A stretch of DNA of 64,000 nt from an uncultured Flavobacteriaceae bacterium (GCA_947500435.1 CANMRV010000005.1:558001-622000); one strand, 5' to 3'. Shown: positions 44,028 to 53,408, counted from the stretch's first letter. Numbers and translations are program-made. The notes: a model not told the origin generated them from the letters alone.

Positions 44028-44569
44028 TACAATGCGTTTATAATTTCAACTAGTTTTTTCTTGGCTCTATGGTATTGCGATTTGGAGGTTGATGTGCTAA
44101 TGCCCAAAACTTCCCCTATCTCAATATGGTCATACCCTTCAATTAGGTATAGGTTAATAATTTGTTTATACCCTGCTGGTAGTAGCCCGATGCCTACTTT
44201 TACTTTTTTGATATCAATGACATCTACTTTTTCCTCGGGACTATCCTCCGATAAATGAAACTCATGCACCTCCATCGGAACCACAGGAAGCTGTTTTTTC
44301 TTCAAATAGTTAATGCTTTTGTTGATGACGATACGTTTGAGCCAAGCCCCGAACGTACTTTCATAATTAAAACTGTTGAGATTTCTAAAGGCGGAAACAA
44401 AACTCTCTTGCACAATATCTTCAGCATCTTCTTTCGAGTTGAGCATGCGCCTACCAATATTGTACATCGCATCTACATACAGTTCATATAACTCATACTG
44501 CGAGCTACTGTGGCCAGTTTTGCACTTTTCTACTAGTGCCTGATGCGTAAAACGGATATCGGTTTTCAA
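44027..44569 (-). CDS. ECF RNA polymerase sigma factor
   Basis: A 180-residue sigma-70 family factor with region 2 (DAMYNIGRRMLNSKEDAEDIVQESFVSAF) and region 4 (LLPAGYKQIINLYLIEGYDHIEIGEVLGISTSTSKSQYHRAKKKLVEII). It heads the operon sigma, anti-sigma-like, DUF4097-like, outer-membrane protein and likely drives a cell-envelope response. Confidence 0.93.
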   Translation of the reverse strand: MKTDIRFTHQALVEKCKTGHSSSQYELYELYVDAMYNIGRRMLNSKEDAEDIVQESFVSAFRNLNSFNYESTFGAWLKRIVINKSINYLKKKQLPVVPMEVHEFHLSEDSPEEKVDVIDIKKVKVGIGLLPAGYKQIINLYLIEGYDHIEIGEVLGISTSTSKSQYHRAKKKLVEIINAL

Positions 44570-44658
44570 AGGTTCCAGTTGGATTCTAAGCTTCTCAACA
44601 ATTTAACTTCTCTACTAAAGACAATACGAAGTTAGGATAGTTGCACGAGGAAGGAAAA

Positions 44659-44776
44659 AAGTACGATGTATTAAGTACAAAGTAATAAGTACGTGGTTGA
44701 ATTTGAATAAAAAACATCCCCTTGAGGGGATTATAGGGGTGTTTGTGAAGCTAGCAGAAAGTTCAACAGAAACACC
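44659..44776 (+). repeat. Composite repeat: 7-bp AGTA-type units plus CCCCTTGAGGGG palindrome, copy 1
   Basis: The first ~38 nt are AAGTACGATGTATTAAGTAC-type heptads related to the S23 flanks. The next ~80 nt hold CATCCCCTTGAGGGGAT, then GGGGTGTTTGTGAAGCTAGC and AGAAAGTTCAACAGAAACACC. The whole composite recurs at 48821-48933. Confidence 0.7.
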
Positions 44777-44852
44777 AACGCCTAACAAAGTTGGCTTACT
44801 GATTACATGCACTCATGAAACCTGATTTAGGTTCTAATTCCTAAAACCAAAT

Positions 44853-44880
44853 TCGTTTATCGTACATTTGAATTAAACGA
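44853..44880 (+). promoter_or_regulatory. arsR-type promoter with inverted repeat
   Basis: TCGTTTA (44853-44859) and TAAACGA (44874-44880) are inverted around TACATTTG, a TAnnTTTG -7 box at 44863-44870. This places a likely autorepressor operator on the promoter of the ArsR-type gene. AATTCGTWTATCG recurs in front of the phosphatase gene at 45257-45269. Confidence 0.55.
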
Positions 44881-44886
44881 TGTGAT

Positions 44887-45210
44887 ATGAGAATCCGATC
44901 TGAAATTTCGAGTAAGTATGTGAATGATAAGGATTATGAAATAGCAAAGGTGGCGAATGCTTTGGCACATCCGCTGCGTGTGGCCTTGGTACGGTATCTA
45001 TCTGAAAAGAATAATGGAAAGGGCGTAGACAATATTACCTGCAATAAAGATTTGGTTGAAATGTTCGATTATTCGCAATCCACTATTTCACAGCATGTTA
45101 AAGTCTTAAAAGAGGCTGGATTGTTCATTACAGAGAGTAAGGATAAGTTTACCTATTATTATTTAAATGGCCCTTTGCTTGCTCAATTCACCAAGTCTCT
45201 CAAGGTTTAG
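44887..45210 (+). CDS. ArsR-type winged-helix transcriptional regulator
   Basis: A 107-residue regulator with the ArsR fold: VANALAHPLRVALVRYLSEKNN then DYSQSTISQHVKVLKEAGLFI, the recognition helix, and the wing SKDKFTYYYLNG. No Cys metal site of the classic arsenic sensor (CVCDL) is visible, so it may sense something else. It precedes an acid phosphatase gene with a similar promoter sequence. Confidence 0.9.
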   Translation: MRIRSEISSKYVNDKDYEIAKVANALAHPLRVALVRYLSEKNNGKGVDNITCNKDLVEMFDYSQSTISQHVKVLKEAGLFITESKDKFTYYYLNGPLLAQFTKSLKV

Positions 45211-45255
45211 TTTATTTGTTTAATACTGATTTTGTTTCTACAATTATTATTTATA

Positions 45256-45279
45256 AATTCGTATATCGCCAATAAACGA
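45256..45279 (+). promoter_or_regulatory. Operator-like sequence ahead of the acid phosphatase gene
   Basis: AATTCGTATATCGCC and AATAAACGA resemble the repeat in front of the regulator gene; TCGTATA and TAAACGA are inverted here with a 7-nt spacing instead of 14. This suggests that the ArsR-type protein also controls the phosphatase. Confidence 0.4.
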
Positions 45280-45306
45280 TTTGAATAATAATTAATTCTT
45301 CTACCA

Positions 45307-46191
45307 ATGCGAAAATTCATCATCCTATTGCTACTTATCACCAGCACGGTCGTTCTTTCACAGGCCATTCATCCTTTAGAACCTGCTTCTAATCACTATA
45401 AAGATTTGAAGGAGCTTAGTGCAACTCTAAATGCAGCCCGTTCGGAACTGGATAACATTAGCTTCCTGCCCAGTAAGTATAGTGCTGTAGCCTTACTGTA
45501 TACGATGGCAAGTCCTGCCTACCTAAGTCGAGCCAAAATTGATGATTTGAAAAAATCCGTGGCATATCCAGCAAATAGCTCGGACCAGACACGAGCTGAA
45601 TTGGACTTCCTATTGAATTGGCAAAAAAAACGAACCAGTGAGCAGGAAGAAAGGGCAGCCCAAGTTTTAGCACCAATAGGTTATTGGCCGCATGTTGACG
45701 TGATGAAGGATCATGGCGGTTATGCTAGGAACTTAGCGCATCTTTTCTTCGAAGGAAGAACCATTCTTGGCGAACAATGTAATGCAGACAATTATCCAGC
45801 TACGGCTAAATTATTACGGGGAATTACAAAAGACATGCGAATCATGGAATTTACCACCAAGTACCATTTGCTAAGACCGCGCCCATATGACTTGGAACCC
45901 GAACTGAAGCCCTTGGCTATAATGTCATCACCTTCTTTTGCTAGTGGACATACTTTATGGGCATATATTCATGCCTTTGCCTGGAGTGAACTACTGCCGG
46001 AAAAACGAAAAGAATTCTTAGAATTAGCCTATGAAATAGGGGAGTCCCGGGAAATTATGGGCATTCACTATCCCAGTGATGAAGAAGCGGCTCGTGTACT
46101 CGCTCATGGTATGTTGTCTGCCATGTTGTCCAATCCGAAATTTAGTAGTGATTTAAAAGCGGCCAAACTCGAATGGAAAAATAAAAAGTAA
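45307..46191 (+). CDS. Class A acid phosphatase (PAP2 superfamily)
   Basis: A 294-residue exported enzyme (signal peptide MRKFIILLLLITSTVVLS). The three phosphatase motifs are complete: KYHLLRPRP (K-x6-RP), PSFASGH (PSGH type) and SREIMGIHYPSD (SRxxxGxHxxxD). It would remove phosphate from organic phosphomonoesters in the periplasm. It follows the ArsR-type regulator by about 96 nt. Confidence 0.94.
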   Translation: MRKFIILLLLITSTVVLSQAIHPLEPASNHYKDLKELSATLNAARSELDNISFLPSKYSAVALLYTMASPAYLSRAKIDDLKKSVAYPANSSDQTRAELDFLLNWQKKRTSEQEERAAQVLAPIGYWPHVDVMKDHGGYARNLAHLFFEGRTILGEQCNADNYPATAKLLRGITKDMRIMEFTTKYHLLRPRPYDLEPELKPLAIMSSPSFASGHTLWAYIHAFAWSELLPEKRKEFLELAYEIGESREIMGIHYPSDEEAARVLAHGMLSAMLSNPKFSSDLKAAKLEWKNKK

Positions 46192-46197
46192 CATTGC

Positions 46198-46764
46198 TTA
46201 GGCAGAAACTTGCTTCCTGGCCTTCCACATGCGAACCCCAAACACAATCATGGCGACTACAAAAATCCCAAGCATCACATAATGCAACCAATAGGGTTCT
46301 GCACCTTCAAAGTCCCCTTTGGCTCTTGCAACGTAGGTGACAGTCATTACGATTGCTACATAATAGAAGTAAACCAATTGTAACGGACGCTTCAAACGAT
46401 GCAATATAAAAGGAGCAAATACAATCATCAAATAGGCCAAAGCTCCACCAAGCAGCTTGACTGGTACGAGTTCAATGTCATTGAGATATATATTCATGGC
46501 CAAGAAACCTAAATGAATTACATGGAGTACGGCAAAGAGTTTGATTAGATTCCGGACTTCCTTGTTTTCATTCAAGGCCTTCGGAAATGCCATAGTGTAG
46601 CTATAGAAAGCAAATAGAAAAACTACAGCCGACAAGCGACCAGAATAGCGCGCCGCAAATCGAAATGTTTCCTCAATTTCAGGATGCAACAAATAACAAA
46701 CAACAAAAATCAGCACTTCCAGTGCAACGCCCAAGCCAAGTAGTTTCGATAAGGATAGTTTCAA
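46198..46764 (-). CDS. Polytopic membrane protein, unknown function
   Basis: A 188-residue protein with about six hydrophobic helices (residues ~5-27, 42-60, 75-93, 100-120, 130-148, 160-180). The second half carries polar/His residues (FILHRLKRPL, YWLHYVMLG), similar to heme-bearing or reductase-like membrane proteins, but no signature is decisive. A 7-bp periodic repeat lies between this gene and 46840. Confidence 0.65.
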   Translation of the reverse strand: MKLSLSKLLGLGVALEVLIFVVCYLLHPEIEETFRFAARYSGRLSAVVFLFAFYSYTMAFPKALNENKEVRNLIKLFAVLHVIHLGFLAMNIYLNDIELVPVKLLGGALAYLMIVFAPFILHRLKRPLQLVYFYYVAIVMTVTYVARAKGDFEGAEPYWLHYVMLGIFVVAMIVFGVRMWKARKQVSA

Positions 46765-46791
46765 TAGACTGGTTGTGATTTAGTATTAATT

Positions 46792-46846
46792 TACTTCCGA
46801 CTTCCGACTTCCGACTTCGTACCTCGTATTTCGTACTTCTTACTTT
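46792..46846. repeat. 7-bp periodic repeat (ACTTCCG/ACTTCGT units)
   Basis: Eight consecutive heptads run ACTTCCG x3, ACTTCGT, ACCTCGT, ATTTCGT, ACTTCTT, ACTTTGG. They are the same AGTA-type heptad seen in the S23 flanks and the composite repeats, here without the palindromic partner. Confidence 0.75.
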
Positions 46847-47280
46847 GGAGCACTCTGCCAAATAATATTCATAATCTTCCACTGCCCATTGACTTTGGCG
46901 AGATGAAATAAATCAATTCCCCATTCGGCGGTTAGTTTGCCTGTAGCGGTTTTGTCATTGACTTCATGGACTTCAATTTTCTTAGGAGAGTCCTTGGTAG
47001 TCCGACCGCCATCTTTATTCCAGGTGCCTGCCAAATCATAGAGCTGTTGGTAGGTCATAGGTAGATTGTCTCGATATGCACTGGACTTGTCGTCGTACCA
47101 ATATCCGATTTTACGTAAGGTGGTATCTACACTACGCTCAATCAATTCGGGTTTTACTTCATATAGTGCATTGACATAATCTTCAAGGGCCGATTGCACG
47201 GCTGCTTTATCATCTTGACCAAAGGCCGAAATTGAAAGGAGCAATACGAGTGTGAATACAAAAGGGTTTAATTTTTTCAT
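46840..47280 (-). CDS. Secreted NTF2-like (lumazine-binding-type) protein
   Basis: A 146-residue exported protein (signal peptide MKKLNPFVFTLVLLLSISAFGQ). The mature part has an NTF2-like cone fold, with AALEDYVNALYE at the N-terminus and VNGQWKIMNIIWQ at the end. It fits the putative lumazine-binding PF12893 type, common in Bacteroidota. Function unknown. Confidence 0.78.
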   Translation of the reverse strand: MKKLNPFVFTLVLLLSISAFGQDDKAAVQSALEDYVNALYEVKPELIERSVDTTLRKIGYWYDDKSSAYRDNLPMTYQQLYDLAGTWNKDGGRTTKDSPKKIEVHEVNDKTATGKLTAEWGIDLFHLAKVNGQWKIMNIIWQSAPK

Positions 47281-47543
47281 GATAACAGGTTTTGATGATG
47301 AATTCTAAAACTACGATAATTGAAAGGAAAAATCAAAAGAACCAAAGATATCATCAGTGGCAAAAACCAAAAATTTTGTCCAATTGTTTTTGGTTTATTC
47401 GTCTTTAAAGTAAACAACCTTGCGGCAAGCCCACAATGTATTCGAAAAGAAAATACCTTATATTTAAAGGCAAACCTCGGAGCATTATAAATCTCGATTA
47501 TCGAGTAAATCGAAGTGTTACACAGCCTAAAGCTAAGTTGATT

Positions 47544-48239
47544 ATGGAAAATAAAGTAGTAAGTCCTGGGGAATGGAGGGCACAAAGAATAGAACTTTTA
47601 AAAAAGGAAAAGGAATTTTCAAAACTAAGGGATGAACTCTCTCATGAACGAAGGGCCCTACCTTGGGTAAAACTTGACAAACCCTATCGGTTTACCACTT
47701 CAGAAGGCGAAAAGTCTTTGGCCGAGCTGTTCGGTAGCAATAGTCAATTGGTCGTCTATCATTTTATGTTTGGCCCTCAAAGTGAAAATCCGTGTAAAAT
47801 GTGCTCATTCTGGGCCGACAATTTCGATGGACTATCAGGCCACCTACATCAAAGGGATACTACTTTTTTGGCTATTTCGCGAGGACAGCTTGAAAAACTC
47901 CAAGCGTTTAAGCAAAGAATGGGGTGGACGTTTGAATGGGTTTCTTCAATGAATTCCGATTTCAATACCGATTTCCATGTCACCTTACCCGGTGGTCAAA
48001 CCAATGAATACAATTACAAGAAATTTGAAATGGAAAAGGATGTTGAAAGACCAGGTATAAGTGTGTTTTATAAGAATGAAAACGACACTGTCTATCACAC
48101 CTATTCCTGCTATGGCCGAGAGTTGGAAACCTTCAATACCGTATATCGTTATTTGGATATCGTACCCAAGGGAAGAGACGAGGCCGAACTTCCGTTTAGT
48201 ATGGCATGGGTTGACTACCATGATCAATATGAGCAATGA
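47544..48239 (+). CDS. DUF899 thioredoxin-like protein
   Basis: Starting at the ATG at 47544 (MENKVVSPGEWRAQRIELLKKEKE), the 231-residue protein has the DUF899 layout: a helical N-terminus with LRDELSHERRALPWV, the Trx-like block LVVYHFMFGPQSENPCKMCSFWAD with a CxxC pair, and a C-terminal FSMAWVDYHD. It is soluble and probably a peroxiredoxin-like redox protein. An ORF from 47436 would add an unsupported N-terminus. Confidence 0.88.
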   Translation: MENKVVSPGEWRAQRIELLKKEKEFSKLRDELSHERRALPWVKLDKPYRFTTSEGEKSLAELFGSNSQLVVYHFMFGPQSENPCKMCSFWADNFDGLSGHLHQRDTTFLAISRGQLEKLQAFKQRMGWTFEWVSSMNSDFNTDFHVTLPGGQTNEYNYKKFEMEKDVERPGISVFYKNENDTVYHTYSCYGRELETFNTVYRYLDIVPKGRDEAELPFSMAWVDYHDQYEQ

Positions 48240-48406
48240 CGGTAATAGTGACCGTTTTTAAAATTGTCAATCGATTGTTCAAATCTTCCCAATTTTTGAA
48301 ATTCATGATACAAATACCTCGTTAGGGTTTGTATAAATATAATACCAATTCTTTAGTGTTCACTTTTCTTTTATCTTTAGTGCGTAATCTTTAAATCAAT
48401 CAGAAA

Positions 48407-48820
48407 ATGAAAACAAAAATCACCCTTTTAGTTGTAGTCGCCGGATTACTATACGGTTTTACGAAATATGAATCTTCGGGAGAATCTAAAATAGAAGAAG
48501 GTATGGTTAAAGTGGCCATCTTTTACCCGAATGGGGAAGGCAATACCTTCGATATGGACTATTATACTAACAACCACATGCCCATGGCAGCAGGTTTGTT
48601 TGGTGATAAGTTGAAGGCAATGGTCATCGATAAGGGACTCGGAGGCGGTGCACCCGATTCTACTGCGCCCTATGTAGCTGTCGGATACTTTTATTTTGCG
48701 GATATCGCCACTTGCCAAAGTGAAATGGGTACGCATTCAGAGGCACTCAGAGCCGATGTGCCCAACTATACGAATATCAAACCGGTGCTTCAGATTAGTG
48801 AAGTGGTTAGTGCGGATTAA
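48407..48820 (+). CDS. EthD family protein, exported
   Basis: A 137-residue protein with a signal peptide (MKTKITLLVVVAGLLYG) and a ferredoxin-like EthD domain (VKVAIFYPNGEGNTFDMDYYTNNHMPMAAGLF). EthD proteins occur near ether-degradation and other accessory pathways. The reading frame ends at the start of the second composite repeat. Confidence 0.85.
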   Translation: MKTKITLLVVVAGLLYGFTKYESSGESKIEEGMVKVAIFYPNGEGNTFDMDYYTNNHMPMAAGLFGDKLKAMVIDKGLGGGAPDSTAPYVAVGYFYFADIATCQSEMGTHSEALRADVPNYTNIKPVLQISEVVSAD

Positions 48821-48933
48821 AAGTACAAGGTACGAGGTACGAAGTATAAGGTTGAAAATTTGAATAAATAATGTCCCCTTGAGGGGACCATAGGGGTGTT
48901 GGTGAAGCTATCAGAAAGTTTAAAGAAACACGC
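48821..48933 (+). repeat. Composite repeat, copy 2
   Basis: Heptads AAGTACA, AGGTACG, AGGTACG and AAGTATA lead into GTTGAAAATTTGAATAAA, then TGTCCCCTTGAGGGGAC and GGGGTGTTGGTGAAGCTATC. This matches copy 1 at 44659-44776 in order and spacing. The next gene ends directly at its edge. Confidence 0.72.
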
Positions 48934-49803
48934 CTACTGTATAAGGCCCTCCATCTTCTCAATAGCCTCTTTCGTTAAATCTTGTAATGTTCTGATATGT
49001 TCGGTATTAGTTTCCCAGAGTTCTTTGGGTTCTTGGGCGGCATCATAAATACTTTGACCTCGTTTAAAAGGAACGGCCCTGTCCGACTTACTATGAATAA
49101 TTAATTTGGGCATGTTTTCAATGTCAGCAATGTCTCTAACGGCAACATAATCTTGATTGTAGTCTTCGGGCTTTTTCATTAGCAACGATAATAAAGAACC
49201 TTCCACATTGTCTTCGATAAAACTGTGTGCAGAAGCTAAACTACCATCAAGGACCAATGCATCTATTTTGGATGGGTTGTCCTTTGCAATCTTAACAGCT
49301 AACTGTCCACCTAATGACATACCGTAAACTATGGTTTTAAGACTATCGATGGGGCTACCTTCGTAAAAGTCGGTAAATGCTTCTTCGGTATCTGCCAGGA
49401 TGCCCTGGTAGCTTGGAACTCCGGTTGACTTGCCATAGCCTCTCCAATCTACAGAATAGACCATAAAACCATTATTCACCAAAGCTTTAATGGCTTCGGC
49501 ATTCGTACTTACATTACCACTATTGCCATGTATCAGAAAAATTTTCGCTTTTGGTGGTATAACGGGTTCAAATATATAGGCATAAACGGTTAAAGAATCT
49601 TCTACCTCCAAAATGGATTCATAGTATACCACATCATCTATGTCGTATACTTTTGTAGTCGGTCGATAGAAAAGTTGAGATTCATCATGGTTGGCCAAAG
49701 CCTTTACCCATGGACTCGATTGATATATATAAACGCCATACACAACAGCAAGAAGTAGTAGGGTTAAAAAAGTCCAGCCGGTAATTTTTACTATTTTTTT
49801 CAT
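48934..49803 (-). CDS. Alpha/beta hydrolase
   Basis: A 289-residue hydrolase with an N-terminal membrane helix (residues ~9-27), the oxyanion LIHGNSGN, the nucleophile S163 in YGMSLGG, and the acid/base residues in IIHSKSDRAVPF and NTEHIRT. It is likely anchored to the inner membrane with the catalytic domain in the periplasm. Substrate unknown. Confidence 0.88.
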   Translation of the reverse strand: MKKIVKITGWTFLTLLLLAVVYGVYIYQSSPWVKALANHDESQLFYRPTTKVYDIDDVVYYESILEVEDSLTVYAYIFEPVIPPKAKIFLIHGNSGNVSTNAEAIKALVNNGFMVYSVDWRGYGKSTGVPSYQGILADTEEAFTDFYEGSPIDSLKTIVYGMSLGGQLAVKIAKDNPSKIDALVLDGSLASAHSFIEDNVEGSLLSLLMKKPEDYNQDYVAVRDIADIENMPKLIIHSKSDRAVPFKRGQSIYDAAQEPKELWETNTEHIRTLQDLTKEAIEKMEGLIQ

Positions 49804-49970
49804 GTGTTCTGTATGTAAGAGGTTTGGTCTTAATTGTAGAACTCGATTCTTGAAGAGATAGTATTTGGTATTCCTTTAAAAAAACCTTCTCAATTGTGAT
49901 GAAAGAAATTTGATGTCGACGAGCCCTACCAAGCTATCAACGTTTGGCTAAAACCTTTTGCTGGCAGCTA

Positions 49971-52900
49971 CTATTTTCCTTTTTTCTTACCCAAGGAGAC
50001 CTTATAGTCATCAATATTCCCTTTGATTTTTAGATTCAGATACTTTGTTTTTTTGTTGGGGTCTACTTCTACGATTTCATCTTCTTGTTCCTTGCTAATA
50101 ACAGAGTCCGTCTTCTTTCCGAATAATTTTTGCATGGAAGCTTTTCGTACGGTTTTCCAAGGAATACGTACATAATAATCGATATTTTGATTGTTGTCAT
50201 GCGTGCCGGATAGTTCCATATGGCCTAAAGTGGATTCGATATTCATTGCGGGAATCGTAATCTTCCCTTTATTGATATCCAAATTGTTTTGCAGAGTATC
50301 AAACCGAATGCTTTGCAGGTTTTTATCGCCCATATAATCGGAAAGTGCCAGCATGGGGTCATAATTTTTTAGCTTTCCATTCAATACTTTTACATCCATT
50401 TCTATAGTAGACTGATCTAAATCTGGAACCATATCGGGGTATACTCTTATTTTGCCCTTAATTCGGGAAGTAAGCTTTCCCTGTAAATTTTCTGAAATGA
50501 GATGGTCTTGCCCAAAATTTTCGAATTTAAACAACAACTTATCCAAATCCACATTATGCATAACCAAGTCTGGCTGCATATAGATATGCTTTGGGTCACT
50601 ACCGTTAAAATAGCCACTTAACTGAATATTCCCGCCTGCGGCATCCATCTGCAAGGTATCTATGTGTATATAATGATCGGGTGTGGTGCGTATATCCGCT
50701 TTAATATTCTGAAGATCTATTCTATGGTATATAAAGTGCGCGACATCTGCCTTGAATTGCATATCCGTAAAGGGCAACTCATAGATATTAAAGGCCTCCG
50801 CATGTTCTTTTACATCCGCAGTTTTTGAAGTAACCGCTGTTGTTGGTTTCGGCGGACCCGGATTGAACTTAAATAAGGCATCGAAGTCGATATAATTTGC
50901 TTTTAGTGCCAGGTAATTATCCCGTTTCCTTATCTGCGGATTTTCTCCCAAGTAATAATTCAAATCGAAATTAAAATTGGTGCGTCCTATTTCGCCATGA
51001 AAGTCTTTTATGACGATGTGCTCGTCCTCGTAATGTATCTTCCCTCTAAAATCATGAAAGCGTAGGGGATGCAATTCCATTTTGGTATTTAACTTGTCTA
51101 GGGCCAAATCGATGGAATGCAAAGCAGAGTCTTTATAATGCATACTAGAAGCAACATGCAAGGCCAAATCGTCAAAAATTTCATGGCGATACTCTTCTGG
51201 AACATAATTTTCTCCCTTATACGAAAAGACATCCTCTAATCGCAACTTTTTGGAAGTGAGATTAATATCTAAATCCACATCTCCGTTAAGTTCAGGTTGC
51301 ATCCAAAAAGCATATTCATGTATGAGCCCATCAAAATGAAAATCACTATCGTCTATAAAGCCTGTAAAATCTACTATTTCCAGGTCTTTGTCATCGATTA
51401 AGACATCCGCATGAAAATCGTGTAGCTTATGGGGATAATGCTTTAAATCTGCATACAGACTATCAATAAAAAACTCCCCCTTTGGTAAATACTTGGACTC
51501 CGTAAAATCTTTCGCAGAAGTCTTGAAAGAAAGCCCTAGGCTTAAATCTTTTATTTGTTCATCAATACCTTTTTGTAAGGTATCCTGTTTGGTGAAACCG
51601 GTTAATTGGGCAATATCCAAATGCTTGGAGGAAATATCTAAATGGGCTTCTACGGGAATGTTCGTATGATGCACAATCGCGGGCAAGTCTGAAAGAAAAC
51701 CTGTTGCGGATACATCTGAATCCCCTATCTGGAGTTCAAACTGATTCAAATTGGCTTTTTTACCATTCATTACCAAATGGACATTCATATCATGTAAGGG
51801 TGCCGGGAGATTCTTAGTAGTTAAACTCAGGTCTTTTATGAGCAATTCTGCAAAATAGGCCTGATTGAGTTGTTGTAATGCCAGTTCAGGATTGTCAATG
51901 TCAACAATATCATGAAAATTCATGTTCAACGAAACTTCACCAGAGACATCTTGTACATCATCCAATTCAAAAAAGTCGGTAATAAAATCGAGATTGAAAT
52001 TGGAACGTATTTGCATATCCACTTCGGGAGAATCAAAATTCTTCACAAAAACCGAACCTTCTAATTCTCCCTTTTCCAAAGAAGCTGTCATATCGGTAAG
52101 GGAAAATTCCATGGTGCTGGCATTTCTACTTTCTCCATTGGTAAAATGACCGTTGAAGCCCATGTTATCTATCTTTTTACCTCTTTTCGTGTTTTCTAAA
52201 AAGGCTTTTCCGGCCCCAAAATCAATATTTACGGAAGGGGTATTTCCTTTGTTGGCGGGACCTTGAATACTGGTATAAAAATAGATTTCACCGGCATTTT
52301 TATATTTTTCCAAGATGGGTATCACATCTGTAGGAGCAAAAGCGATGAGCATATCAAAATTGGGCTTTGTGCCTTTGATATACAGATTTAGGTCTACATC
52401 ATTCTCGGTGTCAATGGAGCCTTCTAACTCAAAATCACCATTTTCCATGGTAATACCAGAAGGTTCTATGTCTAGTATACCGTTATTTTCATTAAAAACT
52501 AGGTCGGTATGGACTTCAAAATGCTTTTTACGAATGAAGGTGGTATCGCCTTCTTTGATTACATTCAATTCCAAATCCATATCGACATGCCCAGCGATGA
52601 TACTATCTTGCTGACTAAAACCTCCCGTACCGGTATAGATGAATTTTTCCACATCGGTATTGGTGGCCTCATCCAAGGTGTGGATGTCCAGATTTTTAAG
52701 CTTTATCTTTTTTAGATGAATATTGGTAGAGGATGTATCTGTTTCAGTTGTACTCGCGAGGGAGTTTTGAATATTAGTGGTATTGTTTTCATGAATAACA
52801 ATATTAAAAACACCTTCTTCAATCAATAGCGATTGAATATCATAGTTTTGATTGACAATATCCCAAAGGTTAAAACCGATATAGATGTCCTTGACATCCA

Positions 52901-53165
52901 TGATGATAGGGGCATTGGCTGCTTTGGTTTCAAAAACCTGGACATCATCGACTTTTATGGAGATGTACGGAAAGTTTTTAAAAAGAGATAATTTACTTTC
53001 GCCAACACTGATACGACCTTTGTGCTCTTGGTTGAGTTTGGCGATTTCCCCCTTAATGATGTCAGATTGGTTGCCCTGAATATAGAGTATCAGGCCTCCT
53101 AGTACCAAAATGGGCACCAAGATGAGCACTACTAAAAATCGTTTCCAGAACTTTTTAATCTTCAA
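49971..53165 (-). CDS. Large AsmA-like (TamB/YhdP-type) membrane protein
   Basis: A 1064-residue protein with one N-terminal membrane helix (residues ~12-30) and a long extracytoplasmic beta-rich part with repeated D-I/V-x-L/I and NFDLN-type units, ending with the AsmA-like region (GKITIPAMNIESTLGHMELSGTHDNNQNIDYYVRIPWKTV). Such proteins form groove-like bridges for lipid transport between the membranes. The long C-terminal (~900-1064) matches the AsmA_2-type consensus. It is a single gene with a long spacer from its neighbours. Confidence 0.85.
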   Translation of the reverse strand: MKIKKFWKRFLVVLILVPILVLGGLILYIQGNQSDIIKGEIAKLNQEHKGRISVGESKLSLFKNFPYISIKVDDVQVFETKAANAPIIMDVKDIYIGFNLWDIVNQNYDIQSLLIEEGVFNIVIHENNTTNIQNSLASTTETDTSSTNIHLKKIKLKNLDIHTLDEATNTDVEKFIYTGTGGFSQQDSIIAGHVDMDLELNVIKEGDTTFIRKKHFEVHTDLVFNENNGILDIEPSGITMENGDFELEGSIDTENDVDLNLYIKGTKPNFDMLIAFAPTDVIPILEKYKNAGEIYFYTSIQGPANKGNTPSVNIDFGAGKAFLENTKRGKKIDNMGFNGHFTNGESRNASTMEFSLTDMTASLEKGELEGSVFVKNFDSPEVDMQIRSNFNLDFITDFFELDDVQDVSGEVSLNMNFHDIVDIDNPELALQQLNQAYFAELLIKDLSLTTKNLPAPLHDMNVHLVMNGKKANLNQFELQIGDSDVSATGFLSDLPAIVHHTNIPVEAHLDISSKHLDIAQLTGFTKQDTLQKGIDEQIKDLSLGLSFKTSAKDFTESKYLPKGEFFIDSLYADLKHYPHKLHDFHADVLIDDKDLEIVDFTGFIDDSDFHFDGLIHEYAFWMQPELNGDVDLDINLTSKKLRLEDVFSYKGENYVPEEYRHEIFDDLALHVASSMHYKDSALHSIDLALDKLNTKMELHPLRFHDFRGKIHYEDEHIVIKDFHGEIGRTNFNFDLNYYLGENPQIRKRDNYLALKANYIDFDALFKFNPGPPKPTTAVTSKTADVKEHAEAFNIYELPFTDMQFKADVAHFIYHRIDLQNIKADIRTTPDHYIHIDTLQMDAAGGNIQLSGYFNGSDPKHIYMQPDLVMHNVDLDKLLFKFENFGQDHLISENLQGKLTSRIKGKIRVYPDMVPDLDQSTIEMDVKVLNGKLKNYDPMLALSDYMGDKNLQSIRFDTLQNNLDINKGKITIPAMNIESTLGHMELSGTHDNNQNIDYYVRIPWKTVRKASMQKLFGKKTDSVISKEQEDEIVEVDPNKKTKYLNLKIKGNIDDYKVSLGKKKGK

Positions 53166-53408
53166 TGTAGGTGTCTTTGGGGTTAGAGTAGCCTTATGGC
53201 TTTAAAGCAGCAACTGCGCGCAAGCTTTTGTCTATAGTTCAAACGTAGGTATTGAGTAGATATTTTGTGGATATGGGGACTTGTTAAAGTGCAAATGATA
53301 CCATATCAAATTCACTAAATAGAAGATACACGGGTTAAGTAACTGGTACAACAAACAATACATATCGTTATCACACGTTATTTCTATCAGTCCAAAAAAA
53401 CCAAACCA

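Larger units (their letters stand above)
44570..44886. other. Intergenic region with a composite repeat and the arsR promoter
   Basis: The gap holds the upstream side of the sigma gene (44570-44640), the composite repeat copy at 44659-44776, and the regulator promoter with its inverted repeat at 44853-44880. I see no further gene. Confidence 0.6.

Noticed and set aside
46679..46882. Open frame with KYEVRSRKSEVGSK repeats
   Set aside because: It is a translation of the 7-bp periodic DNA repeat, a well-known source of false proteins in Bacteroidota.
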